Shown: positions 1 through 6,384 of the stretch, piece by piece
Layout: each line of letters opens with the position of its first letter
Numbering within the stretch: the stretch's first letter is position 1
Assembly: GCA_031285365.1 (NCBI GenBank)
Contig: JAITWP010000232.1
Location: 1 to 12,189 of the forward strand
Source of the DNA: Azoarcus sp.
Lineage (GTDB): Bacteria; Pseudomonadota; Gammaproteobacteria; Burkholderiales; Rhodocyclaceae
DNA: 12,189 bases
Direction of reading: 5' to 3'
Program-made: the position numbers and the translations under genes
The notes under the pieces: generated by a model
What the model saw: the letters and a program-made list of their open reading frames with translations, nothing else
Database searches by the model: none
What the model was told of the DNA's origin: nothing

Positions 1-1089
1 ATTGGCGTGGATATACAGCTTGCGATACGGTGTGCCTGTTGTCTTGAGCGTTTTTTCGTTCAGGCCCGTCGCCCCTGCTGTCATCTCGAACAGCTTGCAG
101 ATCGCCGTTCCCTGTGATCCCCGATACGCTGCCTGTTTGCCGAAAATGGCATCTGCCGCAATCCGCCCCTGCCGATTGGCCGGACCCGCCAAAGGCAGGA
201 CAACGGGGCGGCCATCGACAACATGTCTGACCTGCACCGCATCGCCCACCGCATAAATGGCCGGATCGGAAGTCTGCTGCTGTGCATTGACCGCAATTGC
301 GCCGCCAACACCCAATTCCAGTCCGGCATCCTGGGCCAGTTTGTTTTCTGGACGAACGCCTATCGCCAGCACCACCAAATCCGTTTCAATCCGGGTGCCA
401 GAAGAGAGTACCAACTGCAACGGCTGGTGCGGCACAATGGCTGCCAGACCATCCCCGATATGCAATTTCACCTGCTGCTTTTGCAGTGTTTCAAGCAAAG
501 AACCCGTCATTTCCGCATCCAGCGGCGCGAGTATCTGCGAGTCGCGTTCGATCAACGTAACTTCCAACCCCCGGTGCCGCAATGCTTCGACCATTTCCAG
601 GCCGATGAAACCCGCACCAACGACACTGACCCGGCGCGCGCCGGAATCCAGCGCCGCCAATATTCGATCCATGTCGGGAATATTGCGCAACGTCAGCACC
701 CGAGGGTCATCGATGCCCGGTAACGGTGGGCGTATGGGCGCTGCGCCAGGAGCAAGGATCAGCGCGTCGTAAGACTCGATGTATTCCTGCCCGGTTTGAT
801 GATCCTGCACGGTCACCGTTTTCGCCGTGCGATCAATCGCGATTGCTTCATGCTGTGCGCGGACATCGATATTGAACCGCGCACGTAGAGAATCCGGCGT
901 ATGCAGCAGCAGCGCGTCACGGTTCTCAATCTCTCCGCCAATATGGTAGGGCAGGCCACAGTTGGCAAAAGACACATAAGGGCCGCGTTCCAGAACAACA
1001 ATTTCCGGAACTTCGCTCAAGCGCCTTGCCCGTGCTGCGGCCGATGCGCCGCCTGCCACGCCACCGATGATCAGCAGTTTTTTTATCAT
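1..1089 (-). CDS. FAD/NAD(P)H-dependent CoA-disulfide or persulfide reductase family protein (3' end beyond window)
   Basis: This is a flavin- and NAD(P)H-dependent oxidoreductase, probably cytoplasmic, that would reduce CoA-disulfide, CoA-persulfide or a similar low-molecular-weight per/disulfide. The 363 codons present are open to base 1. They show an N-terminal FAD dinucleotide fold (IIGGVAGGASAAAR, residues 7-20) and the redox motif SFANCGLPY with the single cysteine at 44, as in CoA-disulfide reductases rather than CxxxxC disulfide reductases. A second dinucleotide fold for NAD(P)H follows (VVGAGFIGLE, 156-165), then the FAD-contacting YAVGDA (279-284) and the start of the C-terminal dimerisation domain (TGLNEKTLK, 341-349). 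Family members often carry a C-terminal rhodanese domain; whether this one does lies outside the window. The ATG at 1089 overlaps the TGA of the preceding gene by 4 bases and has a good ribosome site (AAGGAG, 1099-1104). Co-transcription with two YeeE/YedE proteins supports a sulfur role. The exact substrate is inferred. Confidence 0.85.
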   Translation of the reverse strand, partial: MIKKLLIIGGVAGGASAAARARRLSEVPEIVVLERGPYVSFANCGLPYHIGGEIENRDALLLHTPDSLRARFNIDVRAQHEAIAIDRTAKTVTVQDHQTGQEYIESYDALILAPGAAPIRPPLPGIDDPRVLTLRNIPDMDRILAALDSGARRVSVVGAGFIGLEMVEALRHRGLEVTLIERDSQILAPLDAEMTGSLLETLQKQQVKLHIGDGLAAIVPHQPLQLVLSSGTRIETDLVVLAIGVRPENKLAQDAGLELGVGGAIAVNAQQQTSDPAIYAVGDAVQVRHVVDGRPVVLPLAGPANRQGRIAADAIFGKQAAYRGSQGTAICKLFEMTAGATGLNEKTLKTTGTPYRKLYIHAN

Positions 1090-1508
1090 TTGAGATGTCT
1101 CCTTTTCTGCATGAAATGAAACAACAGCATACCCCCCAGCATTGCCACGACAAAGGCGGTTGCCTTCGATACCCCCATTGCCAGGGTCACCAATCCTGGG
1201 CCGGGACAAACGCCTGCCAGCCCCCAACCCATCCCAAACACAGCACTGCCAATGAGCAGTCTGCGATCAATCACGGTGGCCGAAGGCAACTGCATCGGCA
1301 GCTTCAACAGCGAATTCGTCTGGCGTTTGGCGATTGCAAACCCGACAACTCCAACAGCAATGGCACCGGCCATCACTATCGCCAAGGAAGAGTCAAAATT
1401 TCCGGCCAAGTCGAGAAACCCTAGAACTTTGTCAGGGTTTGCCATTCCGGAAAGAAGTAAACCGATACCCAAAATCACGCCCGCCAAGGCTGCGGTAAAA
1501 AATGGCAT
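1086..1508 (-). CDS. YeeE/YedE (DUF6691-type) membrane protein, second half of a split sulfur transporter
   Basis: A small integral membrane protein of 140 residues, probably half of an inner-membrane channel importing a sulfur compound such as thiosulfate or a sulfide/persulfide species. About four hydrophobic segments are visible (near 5-21, 42-60, 84-97 and 113-132). The family signature GMGWGLAGVCPGPG lies near 92-105 with a conserved cysteine at 101; cysteines in such loops carry substrate in the studied YeeE/TsuA transporter. An in-frame ATG further upstream (1637) would give 183 residues, but that leader is polar and lies entirely inside the preceding gene. The ATG at 1508 overlaps the preceding TGA by one base (TGATG) and starts with the membrane helix MPFFTAALAG, so it is preferred. 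The stop overlaps the reductase start. Substrate identity is an inference from family and context. Confidence 0.85.
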   Translation of the reverse strand: MPFFTAALAGVILGIGLLLSGMANPDKVLGFLDLAGNFDSSLAIVMAGAIAVGVVGFAIAKRQTNSLLKLPMQLPSATVIDRRLLIGSAVFGMGWGLAGVCPGPGLVTLAMGVSKATAFVVAMLGGMLLFHFMQKRRHLK

Positions 1509-1939
1509 CACTCGCCTCCGATCAGATGACGGGCAATGTACACCGTGGCGAACCCCGTTCCCATGAAAACCAGTGTTGCCACCAATGATCGCTTCGATAA
1601 CCGCGACAAGCCACAAACGCCGTGCCCACTGGTACAACCCGATCCCAACCGACTCCCCAAACCGACCATGAACCCGGCTATCAGATAAACCGCCCAGCTC
1701 TTGTCAAACTGTACGGTCGGCAACGGGGAGAAGAAACGGTACAGATAGGGCGACAATAACAGTCCAACAACAAACGCCCAACGCCATGCGCCTTGCCTGG
1801 AACTAAAGAGGTTGCCCACGATACCGCTGATGCCCGCGATCTGCCCGTTGAGCAAAATCAACATGACCGCCGCCAGACCAATCAGCATACCGCCAGCCAG
1901 TGATTGCCCGAGGGTGAAGTGTGCCCAGTCAATGGCCAT
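1508..1939 (-). CDS. YeeE/YedE-type membrane protein, first half of a split sulfur transporter
   Basis: First gene of the left-hand operon, encoding a hydrophobic inner-membrane protein of 143 residues. The N-terminal helices (about 14-45) contain the family pattern ending NGQIAGISGIVG, and further membrane segments lie near 54-69, 83-95 and 119-136. The hallmark GSGCTSGHGVCG (about 99-110) has cysteines at 102 and 109. In single-chain YeeE proteins this half and the half encoded by the next gene are fused, so the two products probably assemble together and pass a reduced sulfur species to the reductase encoded downstream. The start ATG (1937-1939) is preceded by a weak AGG-containing ribosome site; the next gene begins within the stop codon (TGATG), suggesting coupled translation and fixed stoichiometry. 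The transported compound cannot be read from the sequence. Confidence 0.87.
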   Translation of the reverse strand: MAIDWAHFTLGQSLAGGMLIGLAAVMLILLNGQIAGISGIVGNLFSSRQGAWRWAFVVGLLLSPYLYRFFSPLPTVQFDKSWAVYLIAGFMVGLGSRLGSGCTSGHGVCGLSRLSKRSLVATLVFMGTGFATVYIARHLIGGE

Positions 1940-2047
1940 GATTACCTATCCGGTTCGTTGAAATCCGCTTTGACAACAAGACAGCGGTTTGTACAAGGAT
2001 CAGCAGAAGGGGGGACATGGAAAACCACCTAAAATATTTGTTTTAAT

Positions 2048-2076
2048 ATAATATTATTTTGTAAATCGTGTGGCAA
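2048..2076 (-). promoter_or_regulatory. Sigma70-like promoter for the YeeE/reductase operon, with overlapping palindrome
   Basis: On the minus strand TTGCCA (2076-2071) is separated by exactly 17 bases from TATTAT (2053-2048); each hexamer is one change from the sigma70 consensus. Transcription would start near 2041 and leave a leader of about 100 bases before the ATG at 1939. The -10 element lies inside a perfect 10-base palindrome, ATAATATTAT (2048-2057), in a very AT-rich stretch (2031-2064) that also has AAAATA (2031-2036) opposite TATTTT (2055-2060). Such a layout fits an operator for a repressor that blocks the -10. An ArsR-type sulfide or persulfide sensor would suit the operon, but no regulator gene is visible here. 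Confidence 0.55.
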
Positions 2077-2176
2077 CAAAATTTACGTCCGCCCATCGTG
2101 AGGCGAATAAACCGTGCAGGCACTTCGTTATACGGCTTTGTTGGTTTGCTGAGACGGTGTGAAATAGCGCAAAACC

Positions 2177-3043
2177 CTACTCAATATTCTGCACCTGCTC
2201 CCGAATCTGCTCGATCTGCACCTTCATCTCCATCGCAATACCCGTGATGTCGGAGGCCTGGGATTTCGAGGCGAGGGTGTTGGCCTCGCGGTTGAGTTCC
2301 TGCATGAGGAAGTCGAGCCGTTTGCCCGCTGCGCCGCGTGCGGTGAGGATGCGCTCGATTTCGTCCAGGTGTGCCGAAAGGCGTGAAAGCTCTTCGGCAA
2401 CATCGATACGTGCAGCGTAGAGAACCGTTTCCTGGATGATGCGCTCTTCGTCAGCCGTGGTGAGCACTTCCTGCAGGCGGCGGGTGAGTCGGGTGCGATA
2501 CTCTTCGACGATGGCAGGAATTCGGGGAGCCGCAGCAGCGGTGAGTTCCCGCATTTTGGCAATCCGTTCCTGGATCATCGTTGCCAGTTTCTCGCCTTCG
2601 CGCCGACGCGTGGCCAGAAGTTCATCGAGCGTGGCGCCGGCAAGATCGTTGATGATGGGTTGTAGCTGTTCAAATCTCAGGCTGTCGTCGGCGAGCACAC
2701 CCGGCCAGTGCAGCAATTCAGACACAGACAACGGGCGAGCGTTGGGGAATTGTTCCAGTACGGCGGTTTCAGTGGCCGCCAGGCGCGTGAGCAGGGCCGT
2801 GTTGGGCGTGAACGCGCGCGGCGTATCGACGCGTGTTTGCAGATTGAGCCGACATTCGACCTTGCCGCGCGTCAGCCGGGCGGAAATCAGCTCACGCAGG
2901 CCCGGTTCAGCCGCGCGAAGATCGTCGGAGATACGAAAACTCAGATCGAGATAACGTGAGTTGACACTACGCAACTCGAGATGGATGCTGATGCCGTCCA
3001 GTTCCCGACTCGACATTGCAAAGCCGGTCATGCTGTAAATCAT
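2177..3043 (-). CDS. yicC: YicC/YloC-family endoribonuclease
   Basis: A cytoplasmic protein of 288 residues, the usual length for the YicC family, whose members act as endoribonucleases and influence small-RNA stability. The N-terminal signature is clear: MIYSMTGFA at the start, then LRSVNSRYLDLSFR (about 25-38) and LTRGKVECRL (about 57-66). The C-terminal DUF1732 signature is also intact, with LDFLMQELNREANTLASKS (about 243-261) and the closing helix rich in E, Q and I. The ATG at 3043 has GAGGT seven bases upstream. The gene is divergent from the Ser/Thr kinase, 101 bases away, an arrangement seen in betaproteobacteria where it sits beside rph and rdgB. No convincing intrinsic terminator follows its stop at 2177. 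Confidence 0.93.
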   Translation of the reverse strand: MIYSMTGFAMSSRELDGISIHLELRSVNSRYLDLSFRISDDLRAAEPGLRELISARLTRGKVECRLNLQTRVDTPRAFTPNTALLTRLAATETAVLEQFPNARPLSVSELLHWPGVLADDSLRFEQLQPIINDLAGATLDELLATRRREGEKLATMIQERIAKMRELTAAAAPRIPAIVEEYRTRLTRRLQEVLTTADEERIIQETVLYAARIDVAEELSRLSAHLDEIERILTARGAAGKRLDFLMQELNREANTLASKSQASDITGIAMEMKVQIEQIREQVQNIE

Positions 3044-3069
3044 GGAAAAGACCTCAAAGGTATGCCGGG

Positions 3070-3109
3070 AATCGGCTGCAATCGGCTAAACTGCCAACTT
3101 TCGTCGAAA
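3070..3109. repeat. Short direct and inverted repeats in the yicC/kinase divergent spacer
   Basis: The 101-base spacer between the divergent starts (3044-3144) contains a direct repeat of AATCGGCT (3070-3077 and 3080-3087) and a perfect inverted repeat TTTCG-T-CGAAA (3099-3109). Either could be a binding site for a regulator acting on both genes. I could not find a convincing -35/-10 pair for either direction, so the function is unproven and the repeats are short enough to be chance. Confidence 0.25.
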
Positions 3110-3144
3110 CATTTTCACACAAGTCCAGCCCCGACGTTCACAAG

Positions 3145-4098
3145 ATGCCGTCTCAAGCAAACTGTGCCCTGCCCGCCGGGTTTCAACTCGACCGATATCG
3201 GATCGAGCGCCAGCTTTCATTGGGCGGTTTTTCCATCGTGTATCTGGCTTACGATACCGATGGTACGCCTGTGGCAATCAAGGAGTACTTACCCAATTCG
3301 CTGGCTTTGCGCAAACACGGCGAGATCGAGCCACAGGTGCCGGATGACAATCTTCCGGCCTTTCGCTATGGAATGAAGTGTTTTTTTGAGGAAGGCCGCT
3401 CGCTGGCCAGGCTGATGCACCCAAACGTGGTCAGGGTGTTGAACTTCTTCCGCGCCAACAGCACCGTCTATATGGTCATGCAGTTCGAGCGGGGCCGAAC
3501 CCTGCACGAATATATCCAGCGCCATCGCGGCCAAGTATCCGAACGATTCATTCGAAACATATTCATCCGCATGCTCAACGGGCTGCGCGAGGTGCACGCT
3601 CACAAGCTGCTGCATCTCGATATCAAGCCGTCGAACATCTACCTGCGTGCCGACGGTACGCCAGTCCTTCTTGATTTCGGCGCAGCGCGGCAAACGCTGG
3701 CACAGGAACAGGCGATGCTCAAGCCGATGTATACGCCCGGTTTCGCTTCGCCCGAGCATTATGCCGATCGTGAACGACTCGGGCCGTGGAGCGATATTTA
3801 CAGTGTGGGGGCAAGCATGCATGCCTGTATCGCCGGTTCTGCCCCTCCGCGTTCGGATGAACGGGTCAAAAAAGATGTGTTCATCCCCCTGGCCAAGACA
3901 CATCTCGGAAAATATTCCATACAACTTCTCGAACTGGTTGATTGGTGTCTGATGCTCGATCCGTTGCAACGCCCGCAAAGCGTTTACACCCTGCAAAAGG
4001 AATTGGGACAAAAACCGTCGCGCGAAGAATCTGCTGCTACACAAAGTCGACTGGGTAACTTCTTGTCGAAAATCAAGTCGTCGATCGGCAAAAGCTGA
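3145..4098 (+). CDS. Eukaryote-like Ser/Thr protein kinase, cytoplasmic, non-RD type
   Basis: Encodes a protein kinase of 317 residues that would transfer phosphate from ATP to Ser/Thr of protein targets not identifiable here. The whole catalytic domain is visible: glycine-rich loop LGGFSIVYLA (26-35), ATP lysine K46 in VAIKEY, helix-C glutamates E82/E83, catalytic loop HLDIKPSN (157-164) with D159, K161 and N164, metal-binding DFG (177-179), SPE (202-204) and D217. The catalytic loop has HLD rather than HRD, so it is a non-RD kinase, normally not dependent on activation-loop phosphorylation. The domain fills nearly the whole chain; no membrane segment or sensor domain follows, only a polar, basic tail. 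The frame is open upstream to an ATG at 3016, which would overlap yicC; the ATG at 3145 starts the conserved part, though it lacks a clear ribosome site. The phosphatase starts 11 bases after its stop, so the two are a likely kinase/phosphatase switch. Confidence 0.9.
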   Translation: MPSQANCALPAGFQLDRYRIERQLSLGGFSIVYLAYDTDGTPVAIKEYLPNSLALRKHGEIEPQVPDDNLPAFRYGMKCFFEEGRSLARLMHPNVVRVLNFFRANSTVYMVMQFERGRTLHEYIQRHRGQVSERFIRNIFIRMLNGLREVHAHKLLHLDIKPSNIYLRADGTPVLLDFGAARQTLAQEQAMLKPMYTPGFASPEHYADRERLGPWSDIYSVGASMHACIAGSAPPRSDERVKKDVFIPLAKTHLGKYSIQLLELVDWCLMLDPLQRPQSVYTLQKELGQKPSREESAATQSRLGNFLSKIKSSIGKS

Positions 4099-4109
4099 GG
4101 GACATCGCC

Positions 4110-5033
4110 GTGAAATTTACCATTTTTCAGGAAAGCCGCATTGGCAAGCGCAAAACGAATCAGGATCGTATCGCGCATTGCTATTCACGCGACTCGCTGC
4201 TGATGGTCCTGGCCGATGGCATGGGTGGGCACTTACATGGCGAGGTTGCCGCACATATCGCCGTGCAATACCTGACGCACGTTTTCCAGCGTGAGGCCCA
4301 ACCCATGTTGCAGGATCCGGGAATGTTCCTGTCGCGTGAAATCACCATGGCCCATCATGCCATTCTCGATTACTCCGTCGAAAAGGGACTGCGCGAAGCA
4401 CCACGCACCACGCTTGTAGCCTGCGTCGTTCAGGATGGGCATGCCTACTGGGCGCATGCGGGCGATTCACGCCTGTACCTGCTGCGCGATGAACGCATCC
4501 ATATCCAGACACACGACCATTCGCGGGTACAGTTGATGGTAGATCAGGGATTGCTTGATGTGCGCAGCGCCGCCATTCATCCGAACCGGAACCGGGTCTA
4601 TTCCTGCCTGGGTGGAACCAATGTTCCACAAATCGAATTCTCGCGCCGCACGCCACTGCAAACCGGAGATGTCCTGGCGCTTTGTACGGATGGTGTCTGG
4701 GGACCGCTGGGTAACGATGGCGTGTTACGCAGCCTGTCCCGGGAAAGTCCGATGATTTCAGTTCCCGGCGCACTTTCCGAAGCCGAGTCTCTTTCCGGAG
4801 ATCGTTGCGATAATCTATCCCTGATCGCGATGGTCTGGCGTGAAGGAGAAGACGACCGGCTTGATCTTACCCATGTCATTTCGACACAAACCATGGCCAT
4901 GAGCGATTTCACGACCCGGATGGATTCCTTCCAGCGAATCCACCCCGCGCCAAGAGACATGGATCTCTCCGACGATGATATCGAGCAGGCCATCCAGGAA
5001 ATCAACGCCGCAATCCAGAAATTCAGCAAATGA
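4110..5033 (+). CDS. PP2C-family (PPM) Ser/Thr protein phosphatase
   Basis: A metal-dependent protein phosphatase of 307 residues that would reverse the action of the adjacent kinase. The PPM motifs appear in order: RKTNQDR (14-20, D19), ADGMGGH (35-41, metal ligands D36 and G37), RTTLV (99-103), HAGDSRLYLL (116-125, D119), CTDGVWG (192-198, D194) and DNLSLI (234-239, D234). All expected metal ligands are present, so it should be active. The catalytic domain ends near 245; the remaining 60 or so residues form an acidic, probably helical tail that could bind the kinase or a substrate. The start codon is GTG (4110-4112), seven bases after GAGGGA (4097-4102), which overlaps the kinase stop. Its stop overlaps the rph start (ATGA), implying translational coupling. 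It has no signal peptide or membrane segment. Confidence 0.93.
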   Translation: MKFTIFQESRIGKRKTNQDRIAHCYSRDSLLMVLADGMGGHLHGEVAAHIAVQYLTHVFQREAQPMLQDPGMFLSREITMAHHAILDYSVEKGLREAPRTTLVACVVQDGHAYWAHAGDSRLYLLRDERIHIQTHDHSRVQLMVDQGLLDVRSAAIHPNRNRVYSCLGGTNVPQIEFSRRTPLQTGDVLALCTDGVWGPLGNDGVLRSLSRESPMISVPGALSEAESLSGDRCDNLSLIAMVWREGEDDRLDLTHVISTQTMAMSDFTTRMDSFQRIHPAPRDMDLSDDDIEQAIQEINAAIQKFSK

Positions 5034-5764
5034 GCACGCCCTTTCAGCGTTCCGGTTCGCGCGGGCAAAGCGAACTCCGCCCCATCTGTTTTACGCGCGG
5101 GTACACCCGTCATGCCGAGGGGTCGGTACTGGTCGAATTCGGCGATACCCGAGTGCTCGTCACTGCCAGTATCGAAAATGGCGTACCTGGATTTCTCAAG
5201 GGCAGCGGGCAGGGGTGGCTCACCGCCGAATACGGCATGTTGCCCAGATCCACCCATACCCGTAGCGCGCGAGAAGCCACCCGGGGCAAGCAAAGCGGGC
5301 GCACCCAGGAAATTCAGCGCCTGATCGGACGCAGCCTGCGCGCCGTCGTCGATCTTGTCGCGCTTGGCGAGCGCCAAATCATCGTCGATTGCGATGTGCT
5401 CCAGGCTGACGGTGGAACTCGCACCGCTTCCATTTCCGGTGCCTGCGTGGCAGTGCACGACGCGCTCACCCGGATGGTGAGGAGCGGTCAGCTCGCCATC
5501 CACCCACTGCACGATCTGGTAGCGGCAGTTTCGGTCGGTATCGTCCAGGGCGTGCCCGTGCTCGATCTCGACTACGCTGAAGACTCCGCCTGCGACACCG
5601 ATATGAATGTGGTCATGACAGCCTCCGGCGGTATCGTCGAAGTACAGGGAACCGCCGAGGAGCAGACGTTCTCGCGGACTGAACTTGATTCTCTGCTTGA
5701 TCTGGCTACCCGCGGTATCGACCAGATCATCGTTTGCCAGCACGCCGCACTTGCCACGCCATGA
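5030..5764 (+). CDS. rph: Ribonuclease PH
   Basis: A phosphorolytic 3'-to-5' exoribonuclease of 244 residues that trims tRNA 3' ends and structured RNAs using inorganic phosphate, as a hexamer in the cytoplasm. The sequence is typical for the family throughout: the N-terminal RGYTRHAEGSVLVEFGDTRV (23-42), GWLTAEYGMLPRSTHTR (62-78), RGKQSGRTQEIQRLIGRSLR (85-104), the phosphate-binding GGTRTAS (128-134), and the acidic motif LDYAEDSACDTDMNVVM (180-196) that supplies the catalytic aspartates. Length matches the roughly 240-residue family norm, so the enzyme should be intact, unlike the frameshifted rph of E. coli K-12. It overlaps the PP2C gene by 4 bases at its start and rdgB by 4 bases at its end. 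Confidence 0.97.
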   Translation: MSTPFQRSGSRGQSELRPICFTRGYTRHAEGSVLVEFGDTRVLVTASIENGVPGFLKGSGQGWLTAEYGMLPRSTHTRSAREATRGKQSGRTQEIQRLIGRSLRAVVDLVALGERQIIVDCDVLQADGGTRTASISGACVAVHDALTRMVRSGQLAIHPLHDLVAAVSVGIVQGVPVLDLDYAEDSACDTDMNVVMTASGGIVEVQGTAEEQTFSRTELDSLLDLATRGIDQIIVCQHAALATP

Positions 5765-6384
5765 GTCAAAAACTGGTACTGGCGAGCAACAACGCCAAGA
5801 AAGCCTTCGAGATGCAAACCTTGCTCGCGCCGCTGGGGCTGGAAATCATTCCACAAGCCCAACTTGGCGTGAATGAGGCCGAAGAGCCGCATTTCACTTT
5901 CATCGAAAACGCGCTCGCCAAGGCGCGCCACGCTGCCATCGTCACCGGCCTGCCCGCCATCGCGGACGATTCCGGCCTGTGCGTCGCGGCGCTGGGCGGT
6001 GCGCCGGGGATACATTCGGCACGCTTCGCCGGAGAATTCAAATCCGACGAACAAAACAATCAGTTTTTGCTCGAACGATTGTCAGACACGCCCAAGAGCA
6101 AGCGGGACGCCTGGTATTACTGTTGCCTCGTCCTCGTCCATCACGCCAACGATCCCTGCCCCATGATCGCCGACGGACAATGGCATGGTTTCATTCTCGA
6201 TGCCCCGCGCGGCGAAGGCGGTTTCGGTTACGATCCGCTTTTCTGGTTGCCGGAATTGGGGAAAAGCGCCGCCGAACTCGATCCCGCGCACAAAAACGCG
6301 CTCAGCCACCGCGGAATTGCGATGCGCCGGTTGCTCGAACGTTTGCAGGAACAACCCTTGTCCAAAGAATCTGAACAACCCTGA
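5761..6384 (+). CDS. rdgB: RdgB/Ham1-type dITP/XTP pyrophosphatase
   Basis: A house-cleaning nucleotide pyrophosphatase of 207 residues that hydrolyses dITP, ITP and XTP to monophosphates, keeping deaminated purines out of DNA and RNA. Motifs: KLVLASNNAKK (4-14; the usual T/SxNxGK phosphate loop, here with K13 where glycine is common), metal-binding ADDSGLCV (68-75), APGIHSARFAG (81-91), GFGYDPLF (154-161) and the base-recognition HRG (183-185). An upstream ATG at 5734 lies inside rph; the ATG at 5761 overlaps the rph stop (ATGA) and begins right at the conserved strand, so it is chosen. The rph-rdgB coupling is common in proteobacteria. The msbA ATG follows its TGA immediately. Confidence 0.96.
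   Translation: MSQKLVLASNNAKKAFEMQTLLAPLGLEIIPQAQLGVNEAEEPHFTFIENALAKARHAAIVTGLPAIADDSGLCVAALGGAPGIHSARFAGEFKSDEQNNQFLLERLSDTPKSKRDAWYYCCLVLVHHANDPCPMIADGQWHGFILDAPRGEGGFGYDPLFWLPELGKSAAELDPAHKNALSHRGIAMRRLLERLQEQPLSKESEQP

Noticed and set aside
1989..1996. Palindrome TTGTACAA between the sulfur operon and yicC
   Set aside because: An 8-base palindrome alone is expected by chance, and it has no clear position relative to a promoter.
3016..3144. Upstream extension of the Ser/Thr kinase by 43 codons
   Set aside because: It overlaps the divergent yicC start and encodes nothing resembling the kinase family N-terminus; the ATG at 3145 is preferred.
3289..4044. Minus-strand open frame of 251 codons opposite the Ser/Thr kinase
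   Set aside because: The kinase motifs on the plus strand are complete; the reverse frame is a codon-bias shadow.
4598..5743. Long minus-strand open frame of 381 codons opposite the PP2C and rph genes
   Set aside because: It is antisense to two clearly recognised genes, has no family-like motifs, and arises from the high-GC codon pattern of the coding strand.
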